From the NCBI GenBank assembly GCA_000231825.2, contig JH720341.1, positions 456,099-520,098 of the forward strand: a DNA stretch of 64,000 nucleotides, given 5' to 3'. Position numbers and translations under genes: made by a program. The stretch's first letter is position 1, and each line of letters starts with the position of its first letter. Positions 29,676-41,191 of the stretch are shown piece after piece. The DNA is from Tetrahymena elliotti 4EA (lineage: Eukaryota > Ciliophora > Oligohymenophorea > Hymenostomatida > Tetrahymenidae). Under the pieces are notes generated by a model. It did not search any database. It was not told where the DNA came from and saw only the letters and a program-made list of their open reading frames with translations.

Positions 29676-32117
29676 TCAGAATCTTTTATTTGAGGTAAAG
29701 AGCTATTTTAATTTTTAAAATGTAAATAAATTTTAGATCTTACATAAAAATTTAATTAAAAGTATCGTTTACTCTTTCTTTTTGCTAACTTAGGGTAATA
29801 AAGCATCGTATTGTTATAATTTTTTTGATATATCAGATAATTCTTTTAAGTAATCTGCCATTGTCGATTTGTGATACTCTTTCATAGCTCTAAAGTAAAG
29901 TTTAGCTTCTACCATATTTTTAACATCCAATTGATCAACTTTATCTTGCATGTATTCATCTACTGTAGTTAGAATTTGCTCTAGATCTTATTCTTCATCT
30001 ATTTCTATATCTTCTTAAGACTCATCATTATTGGGAAGTGTTTACTTAGATTAATATTATTAAGATGAATGCTTTTAATTTTTATTGTGATTCTTGACAG
30101 ATTCTGTGTCTTTTAATTCACCCACTATTTTCTGATACTTTTACAACTCACTTTTTAAAATGTAATTTAATGAATATATGTCTATGAATTTTTATTTTAA
30201 TATGCAAATTTTCGTTTCTCCTTCACTACTGATGACAAATTTATTTCAATAAGGAAAATTGTATTTTTAGGCAAAAGAATTTTTCTAAAATCCTAAATCA
30301 ATTTGAATTGGTTTATGATAGAGATTTGGATTATTTGTCTACAAAGTTAAGCTCAAAATCGAGATGATTTTGAATTCATTATAAAAAAAATAATTATTTG
30401 CATAAATAATTTTATAATAAAATTACTCGAGAAGTTGTTGCTTCTCCTATTCTAGCTTTTCGACCATTGAATTTAGATCAACTTTTTAGTTTTTATGAAT
30501 CTTTTTATTTATTTAAAAATAAAAATAAACTTAATCTATTATTAAATAAATATCTTTTTACTTCATTCTCCAACTATCCAACTCTTTAAGAAAATCTGAG
30601 AGCTGAGATAGTTTCTTCAAAGTTATCTAATTCTGTAGAAATGTTAGCTATCATGACTGTCTTGCAATTACCTCCTAAGCTATCCTTTAAAATGGTAGTT
30701 AATATTGAATGTCTATAAGGTATATGCTATCTTTGACCTGTTTTTTTCTTCTCGTTTAATGCAACAATGACCTTTTTTCAAACAGATTTAATATAAAATC
30801 ATTTTTAATAACTTTACTTATTCAAGATAACTCAATGATAAGTTAATATTTTTTGCTTCATTCAGCAAATTTCCATCATGATTTGTTTTGCTCACTCTTT
30901 CTGATCCAGCCAAATCAACTAAATTTAGTTTAGAAACAAAGCAGGTGTTTGTCTCTATTTGTCTTGCTAAAATATTTAAAAATAAAAAATTTAATTTATT
31001 TTAAATAAAATGATTTTATTGTGTGTTTAAGTACATTATTATTTTCTTCTTGTAGAAAAATTTAATAAAAATAATTTTTTTTACCTTCAAAGGTTAGTGT
31101 AAAAATGCAATGTGAGCGTGAAGAACATTAATTCATAGGAGTTGCAGCCTACTTACGAATGTAATTACCCATCATCAAAAGATCTATCCCTGGCTTAGCA
31201 TCATCAATTTCATGCAGTGAGATGTTATTCAAGTGAATATTGCCTTGATTATCTCTTTTAAATTCAATCTAGATTAATGATAAAAGATTTAATTCTTTTT
31301 TTTAAAATAAAAAGACTACTTTATTCCACTATTCAATAGGTGATACAAGGTGATCTTCATTTAATAAATCATATGCTTTTTCATTATAAATTTCCATGTA
31401 TGAAGCGTATACTGTATATTCAAAATCATCTTTTCTCTCATCAATTTAGTCAAAGACATAAGTCATAACTCTTGGTATTATACCTCTATAAGCCCATGAA
31501 TCTAGAATTATAAAAATAATTTAATTTCTTTTATATTTTTGACAGTTATACCTGATCCGTTAATTGTGTAAGTTTTTCCAGACCCAGTTTACCCATAGGC
31601 GAATACTGTTCCGTTGTACCCATCTAAACAACTAATTTTTTATTGAAACAATTTAGTAAATACTCTATTTCTTTGAAATAGCTTTAAATTTTCAAAGTAA
31701 GTTACTTCATAACAACTGGAGCAGCAACTTGCTAAAATACTTATTCTTGAGTAGCATTAATATCTAAAATTTCAGTAAAATTAAAATCCATAGTTTCCTA
31801 TTTGAATTTAAAATTTAAAATTTTAGTCTATTCTATATCTAATCTATTGTTATTTCAATATTACCTTCATATTATTAATGAATCCTCCTTTGTTATATTT
31901 CTAACCTATGATCAACTTTTTGTTTGATCTATCGATCTCATATGCTATTGATGCATTTTCGCTAATTATATTTAAAAAAACAGTATGAACTTAAATTACT
32001 TAATCTTAAGAGGCAAATATTTTTAAATCATAATTAAACTTTGCTTTATTTTATAATAATTATAATGTTTCTTTACGTTGGTTTTAATCTTGCATAGACT
32101 TAAAGTTAGCTTTTCAT
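29676..32117 (-). CDS. KIF6: Kinesin-9 family motor, KIF6-like
   Basis: N-terminal microtubule motor. The P-loop [16 protein letters not shown] is near 31,560–31,605. Switch I is [12 protein letters not shown] near 31,105–31,140. Switch [12 protein letters not shown], is near 30,890–30,925. [11 protein letters not shown] directly precedes the P-loop. Motifs closer to KIF6 than to other kinesins are [53 protein letters not shown] and the pre-motor [10 protein letters not shown]6 and KIF9 form the kinesin-9 family found in species with motile cilia, so an axonemal role is inferred. After the motor come a short coiled coil and an acidic C-terminus, giving a compact protein with a much shorter tail than metazoan KIF6. 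Many introns interrupt the gene. The proposed first exon (ATG 32,115–32,117, reading [10 protein letters not shown], a good motor start) joins the next exon out of frame by my reading, so the 5' end is provisional. A TGA at about 30,243–30,245 is removed by a plausible intron (about 30,225–30,335). Confidence 0.88.
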
Positions 32118-33539
32118 TATTCTTTTTGATGTTATTTAATTGTAAATTCTACACTATTTGTATTAAATTTTAAGTTAAAATTTTTTTTGCTTGAATCTAT
32201 CTTAAAAAAATTGATTGATTTGATCTAATATTTTGTTTGCTTGGTTTTTAATTAATTTAGAAATTAAGAAAAATAACAAATTTTGTTGTTTCTTATTAAT
32301 TCAAATTTTTTTTGAAATAATTAAATAATTTGATAGATTAATAGATAGATAACTTGTTTGATAGAGACATATTTAAGAATTTTAATATAAAAATCAATAA
32401 AGCGAATTAATAAATTTTCTTTTTTCAATTAATATCTTAATAAACATAAAGTAACAATCAATTTAATTCTATTTAGGTTTGATAGAAATAGACATTGTCA
32501 CAATATATTAAAACTACTATTAATGATAATATTATTTTCTATTTAAAACTGCAAATCTATTTCTAATATTAACACTTATAAGGATATTTACTTCTTCTTC
32601 TTTATTTTAATAAAGTAATTGCATTTTTAAAATTAAAAAAAGAATATCAAGCAATATGGACTGATAAGATAGTTGCAAAACATTATAAATACAACAAATA
32701 TGCAAAGATTAGTCAACCAAACCAAAAATTTAATTAAATTAAAAGATATTAAAATGCTACTGTCTAATTATAGAGTTTTTTCACTTTACAAATAATTGAT
32801 TTCCAAAGCTATTCTGAATACTAATAATTTGAAGCACTTCATTTTTAAGGTTTTTGTTGGTTCAAAGCATGTGGAAAATATTCCTTAACATCTCTGTATA
32901 ATGTTTCAAACTATATCAATTTTGCTTATAATTATTCATTATGCTTTGCCTCATTTTCTTATTAAAGGGTTTCAACATTTTTTATTTTTTGTTCAAATTC
33001 AGTTGTTAAATAGTTCTAAAAATTCTTATAAACTTGATCCATTTTTGCGTTATCTACTACTTTTGACTATCTTTTTTAGAAATTGTTTTTATTTTTTTTA
33101 AAATAAATAAAATATAGAAAAGTATTAAATTATTCTTATTGCTTTTATTGGGATAAGATATTTTTATAAATAGATATTTCGTCTATTAAAAATGATATTT
33201 TATTTTTAAATAGAAATACTATTTTATTTATTGCTTTCATATTTATAAATTTATCATAGAATTTATTTACTTATAAATTAAAATTGAAAATAATAAAAAA
33301 ATTTAATTTTTCAGAATAAGATATGATATTGAAATTATTTGTAAATAAAAATAATGGCTGAATGGTAATGAATCAAAAAAATATTTATTTGTTATTTTAT
33401 TGAATGATTCAGTAAAACCAAAGAGTTGTAAAAATATTAAATAAATTTTATCACAATTTAATTTGGATTGATTATTAAATATTGAAATCTAATTAACAGA
33501 AAAAAAGATAGAATAAAAAATAATTTAAATAATTTAGCA
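32118..33539. other. Divergent intergenic region, no gene supported
   Basis: Between the kinesin and the next + strand gene. A 66-codon hydrophobic + frame at 32,901–33,101 has no motif and simple composition; it is not called. No regulatory element can be identified. Confidence 0.5.
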
Positions 33540-36047
33540 ATGAGTAATAAGACAGACAGCTAGATTAGGTTTATTTAGTAGTGTGCATAGTGTAAATTTT
33601 AATAGTTTTTTATTTCCTTGTTAAAATTTTTGTCTTAAGAATAAAGATAAGCATCAGGAAAGAAATACAAAAATGAGAGTTCCATGTAATATATTTATTA
33701 GGATTGAATTCAAAATATATAATGAAACTAATTTAAGCAAAAAATATGACAATTTATTTTATATAATAATAGGAAAGACATCCTTACTTGGAATGTGGAA
33801 GATACCAGTAATACTAAGGATTACAAAAAAAAGACTCTCAATATAGCTCATGAGCAAGAATTCAACAGATATTAATAAAAAATTAAAAAATCTGCTTCTA
33901 AAAGTATGACAACTGAGTTTCAAGATAATTATAAAGGGTATGTTTATATTCCTGATGAGAGAATTTATGTACCAGGTAAGTTTTTTATTTTGCCAATTTG
34001 TTTGTACTTCATCATTTAAAATAAAAGCTTTAGGATAGAAATAATTTGAGTATCTAGAAGATCCTAATTACATCCCTCTACCCCCTGCATAGGAAATAAA
34101 GGAACCAGAAAAAGTAGTAGAATTAACAGAAGAAGAATATAAGAAGATAAAGCTAGGAACATAATATAAAAACTTTTATGGAAAGCTAAATACTGAAAAT
34201 AAAAAAGAACTTTATGATATTTTATATGATAATTTTGTTGAAATATATCCTAAAAAGATAAGCTATAACACTAAGATTCCAAGAAAAGATTTGTATCATG
34301 AAGAAAATTATGATGAATTCTAGCAAGAATCATAATAGTTTAATTTATAAGATTAACAAAGATTAGAAAATTTATAATATTAGCAATAAGCCATAGAAGA
34401 AAAAATAGATGATAATTTTAGACAGCTCTAATAAGAGGAATAGTTGCAAAAGGAATAGAATTTAGTTAACTTGAAATGTGAACTTTCAAAGCTTTTAATT
34501 GAATAAAAGAATCTGAGCCAAGAAATTGAATAGCTAGAGAGAGCTTAGAGCTAAGGGTTTAAGTCCTACTAACCATTAGCACCTGTTCCAGAAGATGAAA
34601 AAAGATTAAAAGAAAGACAAAAAAGGATATAAAAGTTTGGATAAAACTCAAGACAATTACCTAATTCTGCTTTTACTACTTATTATGGTAAGCCAGCCTT
34701 TGAAAATTATGGCAATGCTAATGTCAGAGACAAGAACCAGCCTTTTATAAGTGGCAATTACTTAAAGTCCCATAATGTTAATCCTCACAGAGGTGAAACA
34801 TAGCCTTAACATGAATAAACATTTTAAAATGCTATTAATCTTGGTAAAGAAGAAATAAATCCTCATCCTCCAAGACACCGTCTAGATGAAATACCAACTA
34901 AGGTAAAAATTATTTAAAATAAATTAAAAAATACCAGATAGATGATTGTTTGAAACAATATTTTAAAAGTTTTTAGAATCTTATAATAAATATTTTTTTT
35001 ATAAGAAACAACTAGAATATAACAAAGCAAAAAACCCTTTCTATCCAAATTAAAATGAATTACTAAATTAATCTAATAAAAGTAAAATCTTTTGTTCTAG
35101 TAACGTGAAAAAAGTTCATCCTTTACTTAGAAAATAGGAAGATCATAGCTAAATAGTTATTCATAACCACCAAGATAACCAATAGCAAGAATTAAAAAAT
35201 TCTGATTAACAGCTTCTTAATTATTAGAGAAATTTATAAAACTCCTAATAACAAATTCAAAATAAATAATAGTAATATGTTAATTAACAAAAAAATTAAA
35301 ACAAAAATCAATATTAACAAATTTAAAACGATTAAATTCTTATTTAAGATGATGACAATGATGTCTAATTTTAGGATAGGTAATTAATTTCTATTTAAAT
35401 AAAATATATTAGCATAACTATAATATTTCAAATAGATCTCCTTTAATTCCTGAACCTCACCCCTCTGTTGAATCTTAAAGTTCAAGCCAAAAAAATATAC
35501 CCTTTGATAACAAATAATTTAAGTAAAGTGCTAATAACTTTACTAACTCCCAATAACTCTAAAAACGCTAACAAGATTAAATCGAGTAATTCTAAAAAAA
35601 GAAAGAAAAATAAAACCTGATTGTAACTAAAGTAACTGATATACCCTAGGTTGATTTAATTACATACTAAACTAGAATTGATAATCCTATTGATGCAATG
35701 TAAAATCATTTATAAAACTTTAATATTTTTATTTTAATCTCAAAATTAACTTATAGGAATCCACCATAAGGATATCTTTTCTCTATGCATGATTGTGAGC
35801 TTAACCCTCAATACTACAAGTAAAAAATCTATTCTTATTTGAAATATTTTTAATTTGAAAAGAATGAACATCAAAAAATAAACTTATTCTAAAAAATTAA
35901 GACTTTATTTATTTTAATTTTTAAAAAAGAACTATTAACAAATAATGGCTAAATAGAATACCTTATGCTGGTAAAAAAGCTTTAGTACAAGAAGATCTTT
36001 TTGAAATATTACAACATCAACCTCATGGATATGATCCAGTTTATTGA
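33540..36047 (+). CDS. Gln-rich coiled-coil protein of unknown function
   Basis: ATG 33,540 opens a short exon with a CAQCKF pair of cysteines. GT–AG introns near 33,607–33,770, 33,975–34,030, 34,901–35,000, 35,380–35,420, 35,702–35,757 and 35,820–35,930 keep one frame open to TGA 36,045–36,047. The middle (about 34,030–34,560) is acidic then strongly coiled-coil, with many Gln encoded by TAA/TAG. The next part is disordered and Asn/Gln-rich. The C-terminus returns to ordered-looking sequence (INKQWLNRIPYAGKKALVQE, then LFEILQHQPHGYDPVY), perhaps the most conserved segment. There is no signal peptide or membrane span. I recognise no family. A cytoskeletal or cortical role would fit the composition, but that is only inference. 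It lies 370 bp upstream of the WASH homologue on the same strand. Confidence 0.7.
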
Positions 36048-36415
36048 AAATTTTAGAGAAAATATAATAAATATAATTGAATAAATAAGTTTGTATTTTT
36101 AGAAAAAGTTTTTGTAAATTATGAATTAAATTTTGTAAAATTAATAATTGAGTAACTCTTTAAACTATATGACAATAATTCAACCATTGCATTTTATGTT
36201 AAGTAATATTAAATTTTAATTAGCTTACAACTTATACAAATATTAAAAATAAAACATAAGAGTAAAGAATGTATTGTTTAAAATTAAAACTTCAAAAACT
36301 AATTAGGAAATAATTAAAATAAAAATTAATTAAAAATTTGTATTTCCTAAAAAAGTAAAAAACAAAATCAAAAAAATTTAAAAAAAGGAAAGAAAAGTAA
36401 AGCTATATATATTAA
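36048..36415. other. Short intergenic gap
   Basis: 368 bp of A+T-rich sequence between two + strand genes. It presumably holds the upstream gene's 3' end and the WASH promoter. Nothing specific is visible. Confidence 0.5.
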
Positions 36416-38463
36416 ATGGCTTAAATCTAAGAGAGCTTAAAGAATAATAGTATTCAGATAGTTAATTTAGGGATAGGTTAGTCTTAGGGGTTGGAGACTA
36501 TCCTTAACAGCCTTTCTAATATTGACTAATGTCTCTGTAGTTTTTTTAAAAGATTTTAAAGCAAACAAAGTTAATATAGAATCAACATTGAAGAGTATCT
36601 AAAAAGGATCAATCTTTGTTAATAAAAAATTTCAGCTTTGTAAAATCAAAAGAAAGCAATTACTTTTGTGAGTCCTTCAAAATTTGTCTAAAGGTATAAG
36701 TTTACAACATAAAACAAAGAATCCATTTTAAAGGATTATAAACAAAGATTAAATTTGCCATAGGATTTTGGAAATTTAAACTCTTTACTAAATACTCAGC
36801 TAGAATAAGAAGAATGTAAAATAAGCGAAGTAAAAATCAATTTAATTTTTACAAAATAAGTTTTTTGAAAAAGTAATAATTTTATTTTAGTTTATGATAG
36901 ATAAAAACTAAGAAGCAATCAATGAGTCTTATGATCTAAGGTCTTAATTGAAGGAAAAGTACTAAAAAAAAAGGGGTATGTTTGATTTATCAAATGATCT
37001 TAATGTAAAATAAGCATACTTTGTTTTGTTTTATTTTATTTTATAAACAAATTGTATTAAAATCAAGGAAAATGAACTAAAAGAAGGAATTTATCCAAAG
37101 AGAATAAAATGTGCAGATACTTTGCTCGTTTTGAATACAAACATAAATCCTTTTAGAGTATTTTAAAAATTTGCTATTACAAAAATTGGTTTCTGTTAAA
37201 ATCTTATTTCTATTTGATAAAAAAATATAGAAAAGCCAACAATTTGATAATTTCTTAAGAGATAAAAAAAAGCGTAAAAATACAAAATAAGATCTAAATT
37301 TGATTAATTTACAAGACCCTCCTATAGGAATAAGAAATTAATTACAGCTTTATTAAACCTCCAGACTAATTTATACTCCTATAAAAAAATAATTAACTAA
37401 TGAAATTCCTATTCCATAAGATTTAGGACTTGATGGTGTTGCTGAAGATTTCGAAAATTAAACTAATGATTAATTTGCTATGAATTCCTTTGTTTAAAAA
37501 CCTTTAGTTACTGACCCATATCAAAATTATGAAAGTTAACAATTGATAAATCAATAAAAGGAGTAAATATCCTATACTTATTAAGATAATAGATAACAAG
37601 ATCCTTAAGCCTTTTTAGATTATCATATGAGTGCTTAAAATATTTCTATTGATAATTTTCCTTTAATACCAATCTAAGAAGCTATTCCTATTGAACAGAT
37701 CAATACTTCTTAATAGGAATAATAAGAATAGTCATTTAATTAACTAATTCCTAACGAACCGAATATAGAGATATTTGAATAAAAAAATTTTGAATCTAGT
37801 ATATCTTAACTTTAACTATAGAATATAAATATATTAGCTCTCCCATCTATTGAAACCTAAATTAATAATGAAAATAAACATTTAATTGGGGATTTTTATG
37901 GCACTCCTAGTAATTTTAATAATTTATTAAATCGAAATAAACAATTATCACATAAATAATAAAATCTTTTAGGTTTTCTTTAATAGATACAAGAGCATAA
38001 AGACAAACTTAAAGAGACCTAGAAAAAAGAGAAGGGAAAAATTAATAATCTTGTTGACTTTTAAAAAATCGAAGAAAATCCTGTAAATTTCCAAGAAAAT
38101 TAAAATAATATTTTCATTTATTTATCTATCCAAAATAAACATGAAAAAATTTATGAAATTGAAGTTATTAGAACAATTTCAAAATACAAGATGTATTCAA
38201 TCATCTTAAAAAAGAAAATTCAAAAATATTAATTTTTTCATAATAAATTTTGTTAAAATCATACAAAAGAAATTTAAAAGCGACTTTTATTTTACATTGA
38301 CATATTTTTTCTAATTTTGTTTTATCCATAGACTGATATTAATGGAATCATGGAAATTAGAAGATTGTACAGATAACCACCTTCCATAAAAAGTAAAGTC
38401 CCACCAAATAGAGTAGGAATCTTTTCGGATAGCTCTGATGATACAGACTCAGAATATAAGTGA
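36416..38463 (+). CDS. WASHC1: WASH complex subunit 1 homologue (Arp2/3 activator on endosomes)
   Basis: WASH nucleates branched actin on endosomes through Arp2/3. The N-terminal ~130 residues match the WAHD1 domain: heptad-rich helices lead into CQQKISALQNQKKAITFVSP, equivalent to the metazoan 'KI..I.GSKKAI.VFS' block. The next conserved landmark, DTLLVLNTNINPF near 37,100–37,160, corresponds to the 'SSLLLFNT.EN' segment. A PQDLGLDGVAEDFENQ stretch resembles the 'LPGIANDL' region. Between there and the C-terminus is a long Gln/Asn-rich linker in place of the polyproline stretch. The C-terminus has a basic helix (DKLKETQKKEKGKI), a connector-like DINGIMEIRRLYRQ, and an acidic end SDSSDDTDSEYK. 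The acidic motif lacks the tryptophan that normally contacts Arp2/3. Introns near 36,830–36,890, 37,010–37,070, 37,160–37,226 and 38,092–38,330 are needed. The homology call rests on motif order, not on a search. Confidence 0.72.
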
Positions 38464-39234
38464 TGTGAAAAAATAAAATGGGAATAATAGTTGAATTACT
38501 TTTGTTTGTTTAATTTAATAAAATATAGTACCATTTCTATTTAAGTTAAAAAAAATATCAATTAAAAATACTAAAGGTTATGTTGATATAAATTATTTAT
38601 TATCCATAATTGAATAATTGAGTATATATTTTAAGGTAAAACTTTGATTTTGTTATCACAAATTTTCTTTTCATAGAATGGTATGCAAATAAAAAAGTTG
38701 ATTTTAAATAATAGATCCTTATTATTGTGTATTAGGAACTTGGGATATATAGGTTGTTTTCAAATATTAGAAGATAAGTTAACTATTTTGTATCATAATA
38801 ACATTTATTTAAAAAAGTATTTTTTTTCAAAAACTATTTATTTTTTCAACTGAGAATGAATTCTATCTAGGTTTTGTAAGTATTTTATAAAAATAAAAAT
38901 AGACTCTTCGCTATTCAATACAAATAAAAACATTTTCATCCTTTAACCAACTTTTTTTTGTAAGCTTGATCATTCAATTAAAATCTCTTACTTGAAAAAT
39001 ACTACTTCTCAATAAAATTTACATTAACTCTGATAAATAAATTTATACAAAAATAATTGATAATTAGAGTAATCTGATTGATTATTTTCTTTAGAATATT
39101 TTGGTTTCTTAATTATGTGATGATCAAAAAAAATAAAAAGCTCCTATTTAAATGAAGGAAAAAATTATAATAAAATAGAAAACTAGTTAGTGATTATTTT
39201 AAATAGTTTTGATTCCTCTAATATATTGATTTAT
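38464..39234. other. Intergenic, nothing recognised
   Basis: A convergent gap between the 3' end of the WASH gene and the uncertain minus-strand gene that follows. No exon-like stretch, repeat or RNA gene is apparent. Confidence 0.5.
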
Positions 39235-40190
39235 TCAAGATAATGTATTTTATCTTCCTTGTCTATCCAGAATTGCTACTAAAAGAGAATACATAAAAAA
39301 GAATTAAAGGACCAACTTATTAATCCATCTGTGATTGAAAGAAAAATGTTCTTATTTTTCTGAATTACAAAAGAAAATCATGAGCCAATCTAATTACTTG
39401 AATTACATATCTTGTTAATTTTTGTAAATTAAAAATTAAGAAAAAGTGTAGCTATTTTCATTAATTCATAAATGTATTTAAGTTCACTTTCTCTATCTTA
39501 GTCTAGATTCATTCATAACTATTTTTTCTAAAACTAAATTAGATTCAAATATCTATCTTAAATTATGTTCACCAAACTACTTATTTACTTTGGCTCAATT
39601 TTAGAGCTCCTCCGAAATGTTTTCAACATAGTAGATTATAATTATAATAGCATAAATAGTTATGAGAAGTAGTAAAACAATACAAATCAATTATATAAAA
39701 TACATATTAAGATAATAAATAAGAATATTATTAAGGACAAGGTTTTTATAGTTGAGTAAAGCTAATAAAATTTATTATATTTTTATGTCAAATTTTGAAG
39801 AAATCAGTTTTTAAAATATAAGATTATTATTATCTGCTTTTCTTAAAATAATTCTAATATAACAACTTCTTTTAAATCATAGGGATAAAAGTATAATTTA
39901 ACAAATTCTGGGTCAACAATATTTTTAAAAATCATAGCAGTTTCTTCCTATGATTTTATCATGTCAACAATACCTTCGTATATATTATTTAGCTTCTTTT
40001 AATTGATTTTTTCGAATTCTTAGAGAGGGAATCTATCTTTTAAGATTTAATTCAGTTTTTCAAATTTAATGTTGTTTCCATATCGTATTGTTTTCTTGTT
40101 GATTTAAAGCTCCTTCTAGATATATTAAGGAAGAGATTAATTCAATATACGAATTAAATTATTATTTTGATCTTAATTTTATTGAATCAT
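39235..40190 (-). CDS. Hypothetical protein, exon structure uncertain, possibly broken
   Basis: From ATG 40,188–40,190 a frame of about 128 codons has good protein character (for example FEKLNQILKDRFPLQEFEKI and GIVDMIKSQEETAMIFKNIV, then DPEFVKLYFYPYDLKEVV). It stops at TGA 39,804–39,806. Further in the same orientation come a hydrophobic, membrane-like stretch near 39,630–39,700 (CIVLLLLITIYAI), the frame FGEHNLRQIFESNLVLEKIV near 39,510–39,570, and QLDWLMIFFCNSEKQEHFSF near 39,370–39,420, ending at TGA 39,235–39,237. These look like exons of one gene, but I could not find in-frame GT–AG joins for all of them. One TGA (39,595–39,597) lies in an otherwise continuous frame. Either introns were missed or the gene is decaying. 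No family recognised. Confidence 0.45.
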
Positions 40191-40722
40191 GAGAAAAAGT
40201 GATTTCTTATCTTAATTTTAAATAAATAATTATAAATATTTGATTAATAATTTGGAATTTTAAATGATAAATAATAAAATACTTTTAGTATTACGTATTT
40301 TGCTAAATAAATTAAATTTTTTAGCAGTTCTTACTTAAAATTGATATTTTAAATGACATCTAAACAATTTAGTAAATCTGATCTTCATTTTTTCCTTAAT
40401 AGTTTTTACAAATAACATTTAAATAAGAAATTAATTAATATTTATTAATAAAATTCTTTTAAAGAACATGTGTTAACTTTCTCAAATTTTAATTAATTTT
40501 TAACTTTAAATTTTAAAAATAAAGTTATTGGCTTAGTGTAGTTGATAAAAGTCATTTATTATTTTTGAAAAATTTTAAAATCCTCATTATTTAATATTCA
40601 AAGAAAATTTGAAATAGTTTGTTTGAACTTTGTAATTAAGAAACTCTTAAATAGTTTTACATAAAGAATAATTAATATTGCTTTTAAATAAAGTATTTAT
40701 TTATCTTTCTTTTTTTAACATT
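40191..40722. other. Intergenic, nothing recognised
   Basis: Upstream of the uncertain minus-strand gene. A+T-rich, with no coding or structural signal before the repeat cluster begins. Confidence 0.5.
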
Positions 40723-41105
40723 AAAGCAAAATTTTAAATAGCTTGGAAGAGGAGCAATTAGAATATCCTTAATAAATATAAATTGATGATAAAATATTAA
40801 AATACAATTGAAAATAGCTAAAAGAGAGGGGGGGGTATTTAGGATATACTTAATAAAAATTAATAGATAATTTATATTTTTTTATCTTTACATAAATATA
40901 TTTTTTCTTTTGCTTTTTTAATATGAAAATACAATTTAAAAGAGAAGAAAGTGAGAAGCAATTAGGATATTCTTAATAAGAAGAAATTTATGATTTAGTA
41001 ATTTAGGGTTTTATTTTGACATAATTTAATAATTTATCTTATTTTTTTTAATATTAGGAATACAATTTAAAAGTGAGGAGTAATTAGGATGTGAATAAAA
41101 TTTCA
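40723..41105. repeat. Diverged tandem-like repeat, about 128-bp period, 3–4 units
   Basis: A block consisting of 'atacaatttaaaag', then an A/G-rich stretch, then 'agcaattaggatattctt' followed by 'aataa' recurs starting near 40,800, 40,928 and 41,057, with a partial unit near 40,727. Spacing between the last three is about 128 bp. The unit near 40,800 contains a G8 run (about 40,829–40,836), the longest G homopolymer I noticed in the window. The cluster ends about 90 bp before the IDH stop codon, so it may overlap the IDH 3' untranslated region. No coding potential. Confidence 0.65.
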
Positions 41106-41191
41106 AAGAATTACGAAATTTTATGTAAGTATATAAAATTAAAATAAATTTTTAGTTATCATAATTTATTAGTTTAGTTTTAACAGTTTTT

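Noticed and set aside
30235..30250. Possible selenocysteine TGA in the kinesin tail
   Set aside because: A plausible GT–AG intron at about 30,225–30,335 removes the TGA and keeps the frame, so recoding is not needed.
32901..33101. 66-codon hydrophobic + frame
   Set aside because: T-rich spacer DNA readily gives hydrophobic open frames under this code; there is no other evidence.
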